From an uncultured Pseudomonadota bacterium (GTDB lineage Bacteria > Myxococcota_A > UBA796 > GCA-2862545), in assembly GCA_903861005.1 (NCBI GenBank), contig CAIOSP010000048.1, positions 1 to 64,000 on the forward strand: 64,000 nt of DNA, read 5' to 3'. The notes under the pieces were generated by a model. The model saw nothing but the letters and a program-made list of their open reading frames with translations. It did no database searches and was not told where the DNA came from. Shown here in pieces: positions 24,778 through 32,703 of the stretch; the first letter of the stretch is position 1, and the number at the start of each line of letters is the position of its first letter. A program made the position numbers and the translations under genes.

Positions 24778-27700
24778 CTAGAGCGGAGGACCGGGCACCA
24801 CCGCTCTGGACCATGAAGGTAGACTACGAATGCCGCGCTGCTGCAATCGGCCTCGTAGCTCAAGCTCTGAAGTCTGGTTCCCGTCAAGGACTGAATCGTA
24901 CAGCAAGACGAGATCGCGATGTGCGTGCATACCGATCGCGTCGTAATTTATTGCGGCTCTTCGGTACGCATTTCTTGCGCCCTCCACGTCGCCATCGACC
25001 CACGCGGCGGCGCCCCGCAAGGCGGCCCCTACGGCCTGCGCCCAGCGGTGCGGCTGGCGCTCGAAGTGGCGCGCGTCGGCGCGGGCGCGGGCCATGGCCT
25101 TTCGGTCACGCCGGGCGGCGCCGACCAGCGCGGCGCCCATGCGGGACTCGATGCGGACGTGCAACGCGGACTGGAGGAACCACGCGTGCGCGCGGAGCGC
25201 CTCGACCGCGGCGGCGGCGGCGTCCAGATCGTTTCGGACCAGCGCGATCGACACCCGAGCGTGCAGCTGCAGGTACTTCGTGCCGAACGGAACGCTGAGG
25301 TCTTCGCCGGGGCGGCGCAGGTCGATCACCTGATCGGCGCGGTCGGGATCATCGTCGACCAGGGCGAGGCACGCGACCAACCCGACGCGGATCTGCTCCT
25401 CCTGGACCCGGTTGCCGTTCGCGATCGCGTTGGACAGCTCGCGGTCGACGAACTCGCGGAGCCCTGCGTAGTCGCCGCGGTAGCGCAGCGTCCAGCCCAG
25501 GTGACGCTCGGCGTGGGCGCGCTCCCACCCTTCGGCCACCATGGACCGCCACGACTCGAGCGCCGAGGTCAGGTGCGCGTGCGCGTCGTCGATCTCACCG
25601 CGGATGAACGCGCCGTAGCCGAGCCCCCAGTGCATGAGCGCCCGCTGCTCGACGTCGTCGGTCTGCGCCAGAGCCGCGAGCGCCCGATCGACGAGCGCGC
25701 GGGTGCTCGAGCTCACCTTCGCGGACGTCAGGCCGTAGGCCAGCTCATGCACCAGCCCCTGCGCCTGCTGGCGCGCGTCGCCCCAGCGGGCGGCCTCGTA
25801 GGCGTGCGACACCTGGAACGGCGCGCCGCGCTCAAAGTCCACGCTGCCGAGCGCGCCCGCAAGCACCCAGCCGACGTCGATGCGCTCCGAGCGTCGGGCG
25901 TCGGGCGTGCCCCGGGGTGCGCCGCGCAGACGCCAGATCGCCGTGACCGCCTGCCACCAGAAGGCCTGCGCCACCGTCTCCACCAGGTTGCGTGACCAAC
26001 GCAGCCCCAGCCGCGACATCATCGGGTCGAGCCGCTCACGGCCCAGGTCGAAGCGGCCCGCGCCGAACGCGATCTCCGCCGCGCGGATGCGGGCGCGGGA
26101 CGCCCGCTCGCCGTTGAGGTGCTCGCTCGCCTCGATCCACGCGCGCGACGCGGCCTCGATCACGCCCGTTCGGGTGACCGCCTCGGCGCGCCGCAGGAAG
26201 GCGTGCGCGGGGTCGGCCGCGTGCTCGCCGACGTAGGCGTAGAAGTGCGCGGCGTCCGCCCAGGCGTACTTGGCGAAGGCCTCGTCGGCGGCATTGCGCG
26301 CGTAGGTGAGCGCCCGGTCGGCACGTCCCGCGGCCAAGTTGTGGTGGAAGAGCACGCTGGGGGGTGCGGCGTCACGGGCCTCAAGCGCGTCGGCGAGGCG
26401 CGCGTGGATGGCCGGGACCTGATCGGCGGCGACGCGCTGCTGCTCCCAGACGCGCCAGCGGTCGTGCGCCGGCTGGAACGCGGTGCGACCCGTGTGCGCG
26501 ACCCGCGCGATCATCCCCCGGCGGCCGAGGTCCTGAAGCGCGGCCGGCGGCACCTTGGCCCCCACCACCGCGTCGAGCGAAGCCAGATCGAGCGGCCCCA
26601 CCGAGAAGGCGAGCGCCTGACTGACCGAACGGGCGACCTCGTCCAGGCGCGCGTGAGCTTGCTCCATGGCGGCGGCCGGGTCGGCCGAGCGCGACGGGTC
26701 CGCGCTGAGCACGGTCATGAGCAAGAACGGGTTGCCTGCCGTCGAGTGGAGCAGCGCGTCCACGCCCGTCGGGTCCAGGTCCCGGTGCAGACGGGCCGCC
26801 CACTCGACCACCGCGTCGGCGCCCAGACCCGAAAGCTCCAGGTCGACCGAGGCGCCGCCCGCGTCCGCCGCCGCCCAGGCCGGGCGCGTGCGCGCGGTGA
26901 GCAGCAGCGTCACCCCGGCGGGGCCGTGCAGCCGCAGCGCCTTGAGGAAGGGCAGCGAGTCTTCGTCGGCCCACTGGGCGTCGTCCAGCCACAGACGGAG
27001 CGGGCCATCCTGCGCCACGCGACCGACCAGCGACACGAAGGCGCGCGCGGCCTCGACCACCGCGCGGTCGGGCTCCACGGTCGCCGGGGCGACGCCGAGC
27101 ACGTCGAGGCGCTGGAAGAGCGGCAGCAACACCGCCACCGCGTCGCGCGTGGCCGCCTCGCGCTCCTGGGCGCGCGACACCTGGCACCAGGCCAGCAGGT
27201 CGTCGATCCACCCGTCGACCGCCGGGTACGGGATGGAGCAGTCCGGGTAGCAGCGGCTGCGCCAGGTCGACCCGGGTCGCGTGCGGCCAACCTCAGTCAG
27301 GAGGGCCTCGACCAGGACGGTCTTGCCGACGCCCGAGGGCCCAAGGACCGTGGCGACCACCAGCCCTTCGGAGGCCGCGGCGTCGGCCTGGACCAGCGCC
27401 GCCAGCTCGTCCGTGCGACCGAGGAACACCCGACGAACCCGGTCGCCCTCGGACAGGCCGCGCTCCGACAGCAGGTCGACGAGCTCGTCGGCGGTGGGCC
27501 GGGCGCACGGCTCGGGCGCCAACATGCGCGCCACGAGCGACGCGAGATTCGGCGGGGCGTCGACGGCCTGCATCGGGGGCGCGTCGCCCATGCGGGTGGC
27601 GAGAAGTGTCTGGTCGGGGTCGCCGTGGAAGGGCGGGTGTCCGTGCAAGATCTCGTAGACGATCGCGCCCAGCGACCAGACGTCTGAGGTGGGGCCGCTG

Positions 27701-28248
27701 GTGGCGCCCTGGAGCAGCTCGGGCGCGAGGTAGCCCTGGGTGCCCGAGCCCCCCTCCAGGTCCTCGCTGCGCGAGCCCATGGAGCGGAAGCGGCCGGACA
27801 CGTCGAAGTCGATCAGCACGACGGTGTCGGGCGCCGTGCAGATCAGGTGCTCCGGCTTGAGGTCGCCGTGGGCGAGGCCGGCGTCATGCAGCGCGAGCAG
27901 CGCGTCGGCGGCCTGGCGCAGCAGCCGGGTCAGCGCGGGCCAGCGCGCGTCGGGCGGGGCGGCGACCATCGCCGCGGAGAGCGTGGGGCCCTCCACCCAG
28001 TCCATGACCAGGCCCATCTGCCCGTCGCGCTCGACCAGCTCGAGCATGCTGACCAGGCCTGGGTGCAGCACCTGCTCGCGCAGGCGGTACTCGCGCCGCA
28101 GGTTGGTCGGGCCGCCCACCACGCCGTCGATCGCAAACTTGAGCGCGACCTGACGGGCGAGCTGGCGGTCCCAGGCGCGGTGGACCACGCCCGAGGCTCC
28201 GCGCCCGGAGACCTCCATGACCTCGAACCGGTCGGCATAGACGGACAA
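24778..28248 (-). CDS. Ser/Thr kinase with AAA-type ATPase and TPR-like region
   Basis: Domains in order: an N-terminal protein kinase (to about 270) with 'GRGASGVVHRAWD', 'VALKF', 'HGDLKPEHLI' (HRD has become HGD), 'DFDVSG' in place of DFG, and 'GYLAPELL'; a P-loop ATPase with Walker A 'GPSGVGKT' and Walker B 'LRLWLDDAQW'; then roughly 550 residues of helical repeats. This is the PknB-AAA-TPR type of large signalling protein common in Myxococcota. The start is uncertain: TTG 28248, with GGGAG 9 bases upstream, begins just before the kinase domain, but the frame is open to 28392. It is followed closely by the lipoxygenase-like gene, probably co-transcribed. Confidence 0.85.
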   Translation of the reverse strand: MSVYADRFEVMEVSGRGASGVVHRAWDRQLARQVALKFAIDGVVGGPTNLRREYRLREQVLHPGLVSMLELVERDGQMGLVMDWVEGPTLSAAMVAAPPDARWPALTRLLRQAADALLALHDAGLAHGDLKPEHLICTAPDTVVLIDFDVSGRFRSMGSRSEDLEGGSGTQGYLAPELLQGATSGPTSDVWSLGAIVYEILHGHPPFHGDPDQTLLATRMGDAPPMQAVDAPPNLASLVARMLAPEPCARPTADELVDLLSERGLSEGDRVRRVFLGRTDELAALVQADAAASEGLVVATVLGPSGVGKTVLVEALLTEVGRTRPGSTWRSRCYPDCSIPYPAVDGWIDDLLAWCQVSRAQEREAATRDAVAVLLPLFQRLDVLGVAPATVEPDRAVVEAARAFVSLVGRVAQDGPLRLWLDDAQWADEDSLPFLKALRLHGPAGVTLLLTARTRPAWAAADAGGASVDLELSGLGADAVVEWAARLHRDLDPTGVDALLHSTAGNPFLLMTVLSADPSRSADPAAAMEQAHARLDEVARSVSQALAFSVGPLDLASLDAVVGAKVPPAALQDLGRRGMIARVAHTGRTAFQPAHDRWRVWEQQRVAADQVPAIHARLADALEARDAAPPSVLFHHNLAAGRADRALTYARNAADEAFAKYAWADAAHFYAYVGEHAADPAHAFLRRAEAVTRTGVIEAASRAWIEASEHLNGERASRARIRAAEIAFGAGRFDLGRERLDPMMSRLGLRWSRNLVETVAQAFWWQAVTAIWRLRGAPRGTPDARRSERIDVGWVLAGALGSVDFERGAPFQVSHAYEAARWGDARQQAQGLVHELAYGLTSAKVSSSTRALVDRALAALAQTDDVEQRALMHWGLGYGAFIRGEIDDAHAHLTSALESWRSMVAEGWERAHAERHLGWTLRYRGDYAGLREFVDRELSNAIANGNRVQEEQIRVGLVACLALVDDDPDRADQVIDLRRPGEDLSVPFGTKYLQLHARVSIALVRNDLDAAAAAVEALRAHAWFLQSALHVRIESRMGAALVGAARRDRKAMARARADARHFERQPHRWAQAVGAALRGAAAWVDGDVEGARNAYRRAAINYDAIGMHAHRDLVLLYDSVLDGNQTSELELRGRLQQRGIRSLPSWSRAVVPGPPL

Positions 28249-28429
28249 GGGCGGTCGCTCCCATAGCCGGTTCCCAAGGCCACTCCGGCCCCCACCACAC
28301 CCCGACCACCGACCCCATATCGGATCAGGCGGGTGGCGCGGGAGGGCGAAGGGGAAGCGGACACCGAATCGTCTCGGAGCTTGCCTCCACACCCCGCCCG
28401 CCCTAGGCTCGCCGGTGCGGAGTCCGCCC

Positions 28430-30100
28430 TTGTCCTACCTCGCGATCGCCCGGAAATATCGCCCCGCCAACTTTGAAGAGATGGTCGGGCAGGACCACGT
28501 CACGCGCATCCTGTCGGCGGCGATCGCCCGCGGTCGCGTTCACCACGCGTTCTTGTTCTGCGGGGCGCGCGGCGTGGGCAAGACCACGGCGGCGCGCGCG
28601 CTGGCCAAGGCGCTGAACTGCGCCAAGGGCCCCACCGCCACCCCGTGCGGGGTGTGTACGTCGTGCGTGGAGATCGCCGCGGGCAACAGCCCGGACCTGA
28701 TCGAGATCGACGGCGCGTCGAACAACTCGGTCGACGACGTCCGCGAGCTGCGCGAGACCATCCAGTACGCGCCGACGCTCGGCAAGTACAAGATCTACCT
28801 GATCGACGAGGTCCACATGCTGTCGGGCGCCGCGTTCAACGCGCTGCTCAAGACGCTGGAGGAGCCGCCGCCGAGCGCGCTGTTCATCTTCGCCACGACG
28901 GAGGCGTCGAAGATCCCCGACACCATCCTGTCGCGCGTGCAGCGCTTCGACTTCAAGCGCATCCCGGTCGCGGTGGTGTCGCAGCGCTTGGCCGAGATCG
29001 CCGAGAAAGAGGGCGTCTCGATCGGCGAGGCGGGCCTGAAGATGATCGCGCGGGCCGGTGAAGGCTCCATGCGCGACGCGCAGTCGCTGCTCGACAAGAT
29101 CATGAGCTTCAGCGGCAAGGAGGTCAGCGACGCCGAGGTGGCCGAGACGCTCGGCCTGATCGACCGCGACATCCTGTTTCGTATGCTCGACGCGCTCATC
29201 CACGGCGACGCCTCCACCTGCCTGGACGTGATCGGCCACGTCTACAACTACGGCTACGACATGGCCGAGTTCACGGAGGAGATGCTGGAGATGCTGCGCA
29301 ACGCCACGTTCGTCCGGCTGTCGGACGAAGCGCGCAAGCACGTGGACCTGGCGGGCGACGAGATCGAGCGCCTGCTGGCGATCACGTCTGACGTGGACGT
29401 GGAGACCCTGCCCCGCCTGTTTGCGGCGCTGCTGGAGACGCACGACCAGGTGTCGCGCGCGGCCCGCCCGCGCATCGTGCTGGAGATGGCGATCGCCCGG
29501 TTGGCGAGCACGCGCCCGGTGGTGCCGGTGTCGGCTCTGCTCACCCGCCTGGAGGACCTGGACCGCAAGCTGCGCCAGGGCGGCGGCGGCGGCGGTGGCG
29601 GTGGCGGTGGCGGCGGCGGACCTCGTGGCGACCAGCACCGCGCAGGCCCCGGTCGCGCGCAGCACCACAGCGCGCCGACGCAGCCCACGCAGCGCTCCCG
29701 CGGACACCGCACCCGCTCGTCGGCCCTGCCGTCCAGCGCCACCGACGACGATCGCTTCGCGGCCCTCAAGGAGGACCTGCTCGCGCTCGACCCGCCGGCC
29801 ACCGCGCTGGCTGAGGGCATGTTCCGCCGCAGCGGTCCGGCGATCGTGGTGACGGTGGCGTCGGGTCGCCCGTTCGCCGCGGCGCAGCGTCTGGCCGAGC
29901 GTGAAGAGGTCAAGGAGATCGTCGCGCAGTGCTACGGCCCGTCCGTCAGCCTGTCGATCGAGGCGTCGCTGGCGTCGCGCCGCGCGGACATCACGCCGGA
30001 GATGGAGCTGCTGGTGCGCAACGACCCGGGCGTGCAGCGGCTGCTGCGCGTGCTGGGCGCGCGCCTGGAGGGCGCCAAGCCGCCCGAGGGTGAGGCGTGA
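28430..30100 (+). CDS. dnaX: DNA polymerase III gamma/tau subunit
   Basis: DnaX is the motor of the clamp loader. The 556-residue protein begins 'MSYLAIARKYRP', matching the family when TTG 28430 is used (GGAG 7 bases upstream). It then has Walker A 'GARGVGKT' (45-52), four zinc-binding cysteines (C64, C73, C76, C79), Walker B 'LIDEVH' (124-129), sensor 'FATTE' and 'SRVQRFDF'. After the AAA domains a run of 13 glycines leads into a basic, low-complexity linker and a short C-terminal domain. It heads dnaX-ybaB-recR-rluA, all overlapping by 4 bases. Confidence 0.95.
   Translation: MSYLAIARKYRPANFEEMVGQDHVTRILSAAIARGRVHHAFLFCGARGVGKTTAARALAKALNCAKGPTATPCGVCTSCVEIAAGNSPDLIEIDGASNNSVDDVRELRETIQYAPTLGKYKIYLIDEVHMLSGAAFNALLKTLEEPPPSALFIFATTEASKIPDTILSRVQRFDFKRIPVAVVSQRLAEIAEKEGVSIGEAGLKMIARAGEGSMRDAQSLLDKIMSFSGKEVSDAEVAETLGLIDRDILFRMLDALIHGDASTCLDVIGHVYNYGYDMAEFTEEMLEMLRNATFVRLSDEARKHVDLAGDEIERLLAITSDVDVETLPRLFAALLETHDQVSRAARPRIVLEMAIARLASTRPVVPVSALLTRLEDLDRKLRQGGGGGGGGGGGGGGPRGDQHRAGPGRAQHHSAPTQPTQRSRGHRTRSSALPSSATDDDRFAALKEDLLALDPPATALAEGMFRRSGPAIVVTVASGRPFAAAQRLAEREEVKEIVAQCYGPSVSLSIEASLASRRADITPEMELLVRNDPGVQRLLRVLGARLEGAKPPEGEA
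29579..29617 (+). repeat. GGC/GGT triplet tract coding for 13 glycines in dnaX
   Basis: Thirteen consecutive glycine codons (mostly GGC, three GGT, last GGA) lie between the AAA/collar part and the C-terminal part of DnaX. The tract is perfectly in frame. It is a likely site of replication slippage and a flexible hinge. Confidence 0.9.
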
Positions 30101-30384
30101 GCGATCCGCACCTGGTCGACCTTCTGACGGGCTTCTTCGACCGGCTCGGGGCTGCGCGCACGGACGCGATGGCCGCGCGTCACACCGGCACGTCGTCCGA
30201 CGGCCTGGTGGTGGTGGTCGCCACCGCTGAGCCCGCGATCGTGGACGTGAAGATCGACCCGTCGGCCACGGGTGACGCGTTGACGCGCGGGCTGATCGAG
30301 GCGACGAACGACGCGCTGCGGCGCGCCACCACGGCGGCGGCAGTGAAGCTGGCCGCGGCAGCGGACGGAGGGAGCGGCACATGA
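30097..30384 (+). CDS. ybaB: YbaB/EbfC-family nucleoid-associated protein
   Basis: The 95-residue protein has the YbaB arrangement: an N-terminal helix, 'GLVVVVATAEPAIVDVKIDP' as the central beta-hairpin, then 'LTRGLIEATNDALRRA' as the C-terminal helix. YbaB proteins are dimers that bind DNA without strong sequence preference. The start GTG 30097 overlaps the dnaX stop and its stop overlaps the recR start. The dnaX-ybaB-recR order is conserved across bacteria, which supports the call despite weak sequence conservation. Confidence 0.88.
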   Translation: MSDPHLVDLLTGFFDRLGAARTDAMAARHTGTSSDGLVVVVATAEPAIVDVKIDPSATGDALTRGLIEATNDALRRATTAAAVKLAAAADGGSGT

Positions 30385-30983
30385 GCGACGGCGATCCGAT
30401 CAAGGACGCGGTGAAGCAGCTTCGCCGGCTCCCGGGCATTGGCGAGAAGAGCGCGACGCGGCTGGTCTACTGGCTGCTGCGCGCGCCGCCTGAGACCATC
30501 CCGAACATCTCGGAGGCGCTCGGCCGCTTGGTCACCGAGGTCCGCACCTGCGCGGTCTGCGGCAACCTGGGCGCGGTCGACCCCTGCCCCATCTGCGCCG
30601 ACCCGCGGCGCGACCCGGCCATGATCTGCGTGGTCGAGCACCCCCAGGACGTCATGGCGTTTGAGCGAAGCAACGAGTTCCGCGGCCGGTACCACGTGCT
30701 GCACGGCGCCATCTCCCCGCTCGACGGCGTGGGCCCCGGCGACCTCAACCTGCGCCCGCTGCTGGGCCGCCTGCGCGACGGCACCGTGAAGGAGGTCATC
30801 GTGGCGACCGACCCGGACGTCGAAGGCGACGCGACCGCGCTCTACCTGGTGCGCCTGCTGCAAGACGTCGGCATCACCGTGTCGCGCCTGGCGCACGGCA
30901 TCAGCGTCGGCACCGAGATCGAGTACGCCGACGCGGTCAGCTTGGGCCGCGCGCTCCTCAACCGCCAGCGGATCTCGGGATGA
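30381..30983 (+). CDS. recR: Recombination mediator RecR
   Basis: RecR works with RecO to load RecA on gapped DNA. The 200-residue protein has the helix-hairpin-helix 'LRRLPGIGEKSATRLVYWLL', the four-cysteine zinc finger (C-A-V-C, then C-P-I-C), and a TOPRIM domain with 'MICVVEHPQDVMAFER' and 'EVIVATDPDVEGDATALYL'. It ends with the expected 'LAHGISVGTEIEYAD'. It is coupled to ybaB (ATGA) and to the downstream pseudouridine synthase gene (ATGA). Confidence 0.97.
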   Translation: MSDGDPIKDAVKQLRRLPGIGEKSATRLVYWLLRAPPETIPNISEALGRLVTEVRTCAVCGNLGAVDPCPICADPRRDPAMICVVEHPQDVMAFERSNEFRGRYHVLHGAISPLDGVGPGDLNLRPLLGRLRDGTVKEVIVATDPDVEGDATALYLVRLLQDVGITVSRLAHGISVGTEIEYADAVSLGRALLNRQRISG

Positions 30984-31606
30984 GGGCGGTCTTTCGGGAC
31001 AAGTGGCTGTTGGTGATCGACAAGCCGTCCGGCCTGGCCTCGCAGCCGGACGAGGACGGCAGCGGCCAGGACATGTTCACCCGGCTGTCGCGCAAGGAAC
31101 GCTACGTCGGCCTGCACCACCGGCTGGACCAGCCGGCGTCGGGCTTGATCGTGGTGGCGCTCGACCCCAAGATCAACGCCGCACTCGCGGGCGCCTTCTT
31201 CAACCACGAGGTCGAGCGCACCTACCTGGCCGTGCTCGCGGGCGACGCGCTCCAGGCCGGGCAGCGTCTGACCTGGGACAAGCCGCTCGACGGCGTGCCT
31301 GCGGTGACCGACGTGGAGGTGCTGGGCACCGGCGGTGGTTTGATCGCCGCGCGCTTCACGCTGCAGACCGGTCGGACCCACCAGATCCGCCAGCACGCGG
31401 CCATGGCCGGGACGCCCATCATCGGCGATCGACGCTACGGCGGCGACGCGGGGACCTGGCTGGAGCGGCTCGCGCTCCACGCCGCGCGCTTGAAGCTCAA
31501 GCACCCGGCGACCGGCGCGATGATGACGTGGACCGCGCCGCTGCCGTCGCCGCTCGACGACGCGTGGACCGCCGCCGGCGGACCGGCCGACGCCCTCAAG
31601 GGCTGA
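30980..31606 (+). CDS. RluA-family pseudouridine synthase
   Basis: The 208-residue protein has the RluA catalytic motif 'HHRLDQPASGLIVVA' with the catalytic Asp near residue 49, then 'ERTYLAVLAG', 'TGRTHQIRQHAA' and 'GDRRYGG'. It lacks an S4 domain and is compact, like the single-domain RluA/TruC type that acts on rRNA or tRNA. It is the last gene of the dnaX operon, overlapping recR by 4 bases. Confidence 0.9.
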   Translation: MRAVFRDKWLLVIDKPSGLASQPDEDGSGQDMFTRLSRKERYVGLHHRLDQPASGLIVVALDPKINAALAGAFFNHEVERTYLAVLAGDALQAGQRLTWDKPLDGVPAVTDVEVLGTGGGLIAARFTLQTGRTHQIRQHAAMAGTPIIGDRRYGGDAGTWLERLALHAARLKLKHPATGAMMTWTAPLPSPLDDAWTAAGGPADALKG

Positions 31607-31656
31607 CCGACCCACGCCGCGGCGACCCGACCGCGGTGGCGGACGGGAAGACGACG

Positions 31657-31786
31657 GACGTGCCGCACAGGTGAGGACCGGGCGACCCAGGACCCCGGCG
31701 CTTGCGCTACCGTTGCTTCCTCTCGGATCTGGCGGGGTTCACGGGCGACGGTCCCTAGGACCCGGCCCTCACCTGTACGGCATGTC
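31657..31786 (-). ncRNA. ffs: Signal recognition particle RNA (small bacterial type, 4.5S)
   Basis: On the minus strand, a 26-base terminal helix with a few mismatches is formed by 31761-31786 and 31657-31682. It encloses the SRP core: 'GCCAGATCC', the GAGA tetraloop, 'GGAAGCAACGG', preceded by 'GTGAACCCC'. This matches the conserved helix 8 domain that binds Ffh, with GAGA in place of the common GGAA loop. The RNA lies directly downstream of tadA and two tRNA-Ser genes on the same strand, a neighbourhood shared with many bacteria. Exact ends are estimated from the helix. Confidence 0.9.
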
Positions 31787-31847
31787 AACGATTCGAATCT
31801 AAACACCGCGGAGCCGGCGTCACCCGACCAAGCCACGTTGCTGGAAA

Positions 31848-31937
31848 TGGCGGAGAGAAGGGGATTCGAACCCCTGGTACCTTTTACAGTACACACGCTT
31901 TCCAGGCGTGCACCTTCAACCACTCGGTCACCTCTCC
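31848..31937 (-). tRNA. tRNA-Ser (anticodon GGA)
   Basis: The 90-base gene has a 7-bp acceptor stem starting GGAGAGG, a long variable arm, the T-loop GGTTCGAATCC and an encoded CCA. The anticodon stem 'CACGCCT-GGA-AAGCGTG' gives anticodon GGA for UCC/UCU. The discriminator is G, as expected for serine tRNAs. Confidence 0.95.
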
Positions 31938-31972
31938 GGGGAAACACTGCGGGATCAAGCGTCTGCGCGTCG

Positions 31973-32062
31973 TGGCGGAGGGGGGGGGATTCGAACCCCC
32001 GTTACCCTCGCGGGCAAACCGGATTTCGAATCCGGCGCATTCAACCGCTCTGCCACCCCTCC
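31973..32062 (-). tRNA. tRNA-Ser (anticodon CGA)
   Basis: The 90-base gene has the acceptor stem GGAGGGG/CCCCTCC, discriminator G, an encoded CCA, and a long variable arm. The anticodon loop in 'GCCGGAT-TCGAAAT-CCGG' gives CGA, reading UCG. Its first base is immediately next to the tadA stop codon, with no spacer. Confidence 0.95.
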
Positions 32063-32530
32063 TCAACGACGTCGCAACGCTTGGAAGAACTCCCGCAGGA
32101 GCCTGCTGCACTCGTCTCCTCGCACCCCCCGGGTGACCTCGAACTCGTGGTTCAAGGCCGGGACGTGGCTTAGATCACCGAGTGTACCGAGGTAGCCGCC
32201 TTTTGGGTCAGCCGCTCCGAACACACAGCGATCTACCCGACTCAAGACCAGGGCACCCGCGCACATCGGGCAGGGCTCGAGGGTGACGTACACGGTGCAA
32301 CCCGTGAGGCGCCAAGACCCAAGCACCCGCGCGGCGTCGCGCATGGCCAGGAACTCCGCGTGCGCCGCGAAGTCCTGGTCGGTCTCACGGCGGTTGTACC
32401 CGCGCGCGATGACCAAACCGTCCTTCACGACGACCGCGCCGACCGGGACTTCACCCAGAGAAGCCGCATGCGCCGCGAGGCGTAGGGCTTCGTCCATATG
32501 GACCTGATCGGAATCGGTAGTAGACGACAT
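32063..32530 (-). CDS. tadA: tRNA adenosine(34) deaminase
   Basis: TadA deaminates A34 to inosine in tRNA-Arg(ACG). The 155-residue protein has the zinc and catalytic motifs 'AAHAEFLAM' (HAE) and 'LEPCPMCAGAL' (PCxxC), with 'GEVPVGAVVV' near the N-terminus and 'CVFGAADPKGG'. The start is taken as the Met at 32530; the Met at 32497 directly before 'DEALRLAAHAA' is an alternative with AGG 5-7 bases ahead. It is first in the minus-strand series tadA, tRNA-Ser, tRNA-Ser, ffs. Confidence 0.95.
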   Translation of the reverse strand: MSSTTDSDQVHMDEALRLAAHAASLGEVPVGAVVVKDGLVIARGYNRRETDQDFAAHAEFLAMRDAARVLGSWRLTGCTVYVTLEPCPMCAGALVLSRVDRCVFGAADPKGGYLGTLGDLSHVPALNHEFEVTRGVRGDECSRLLREFFQALRRR

Positions 32531-32703
32531 GCGGCACATCAAAGAACACCGCGAGCCGATGCCGGTTGGCAGGACCGCGAAAGCCCACGCCCACTAAAGC
32601 ACGCCCACGACGGTGTCAACCCACCTACGTGACCGGATCCGACGAGCCTTCGACACGAAGCGCCCACCGGGCCCGTTACAAGGGTAAACGAGTTGAGGAA
32701 ATC

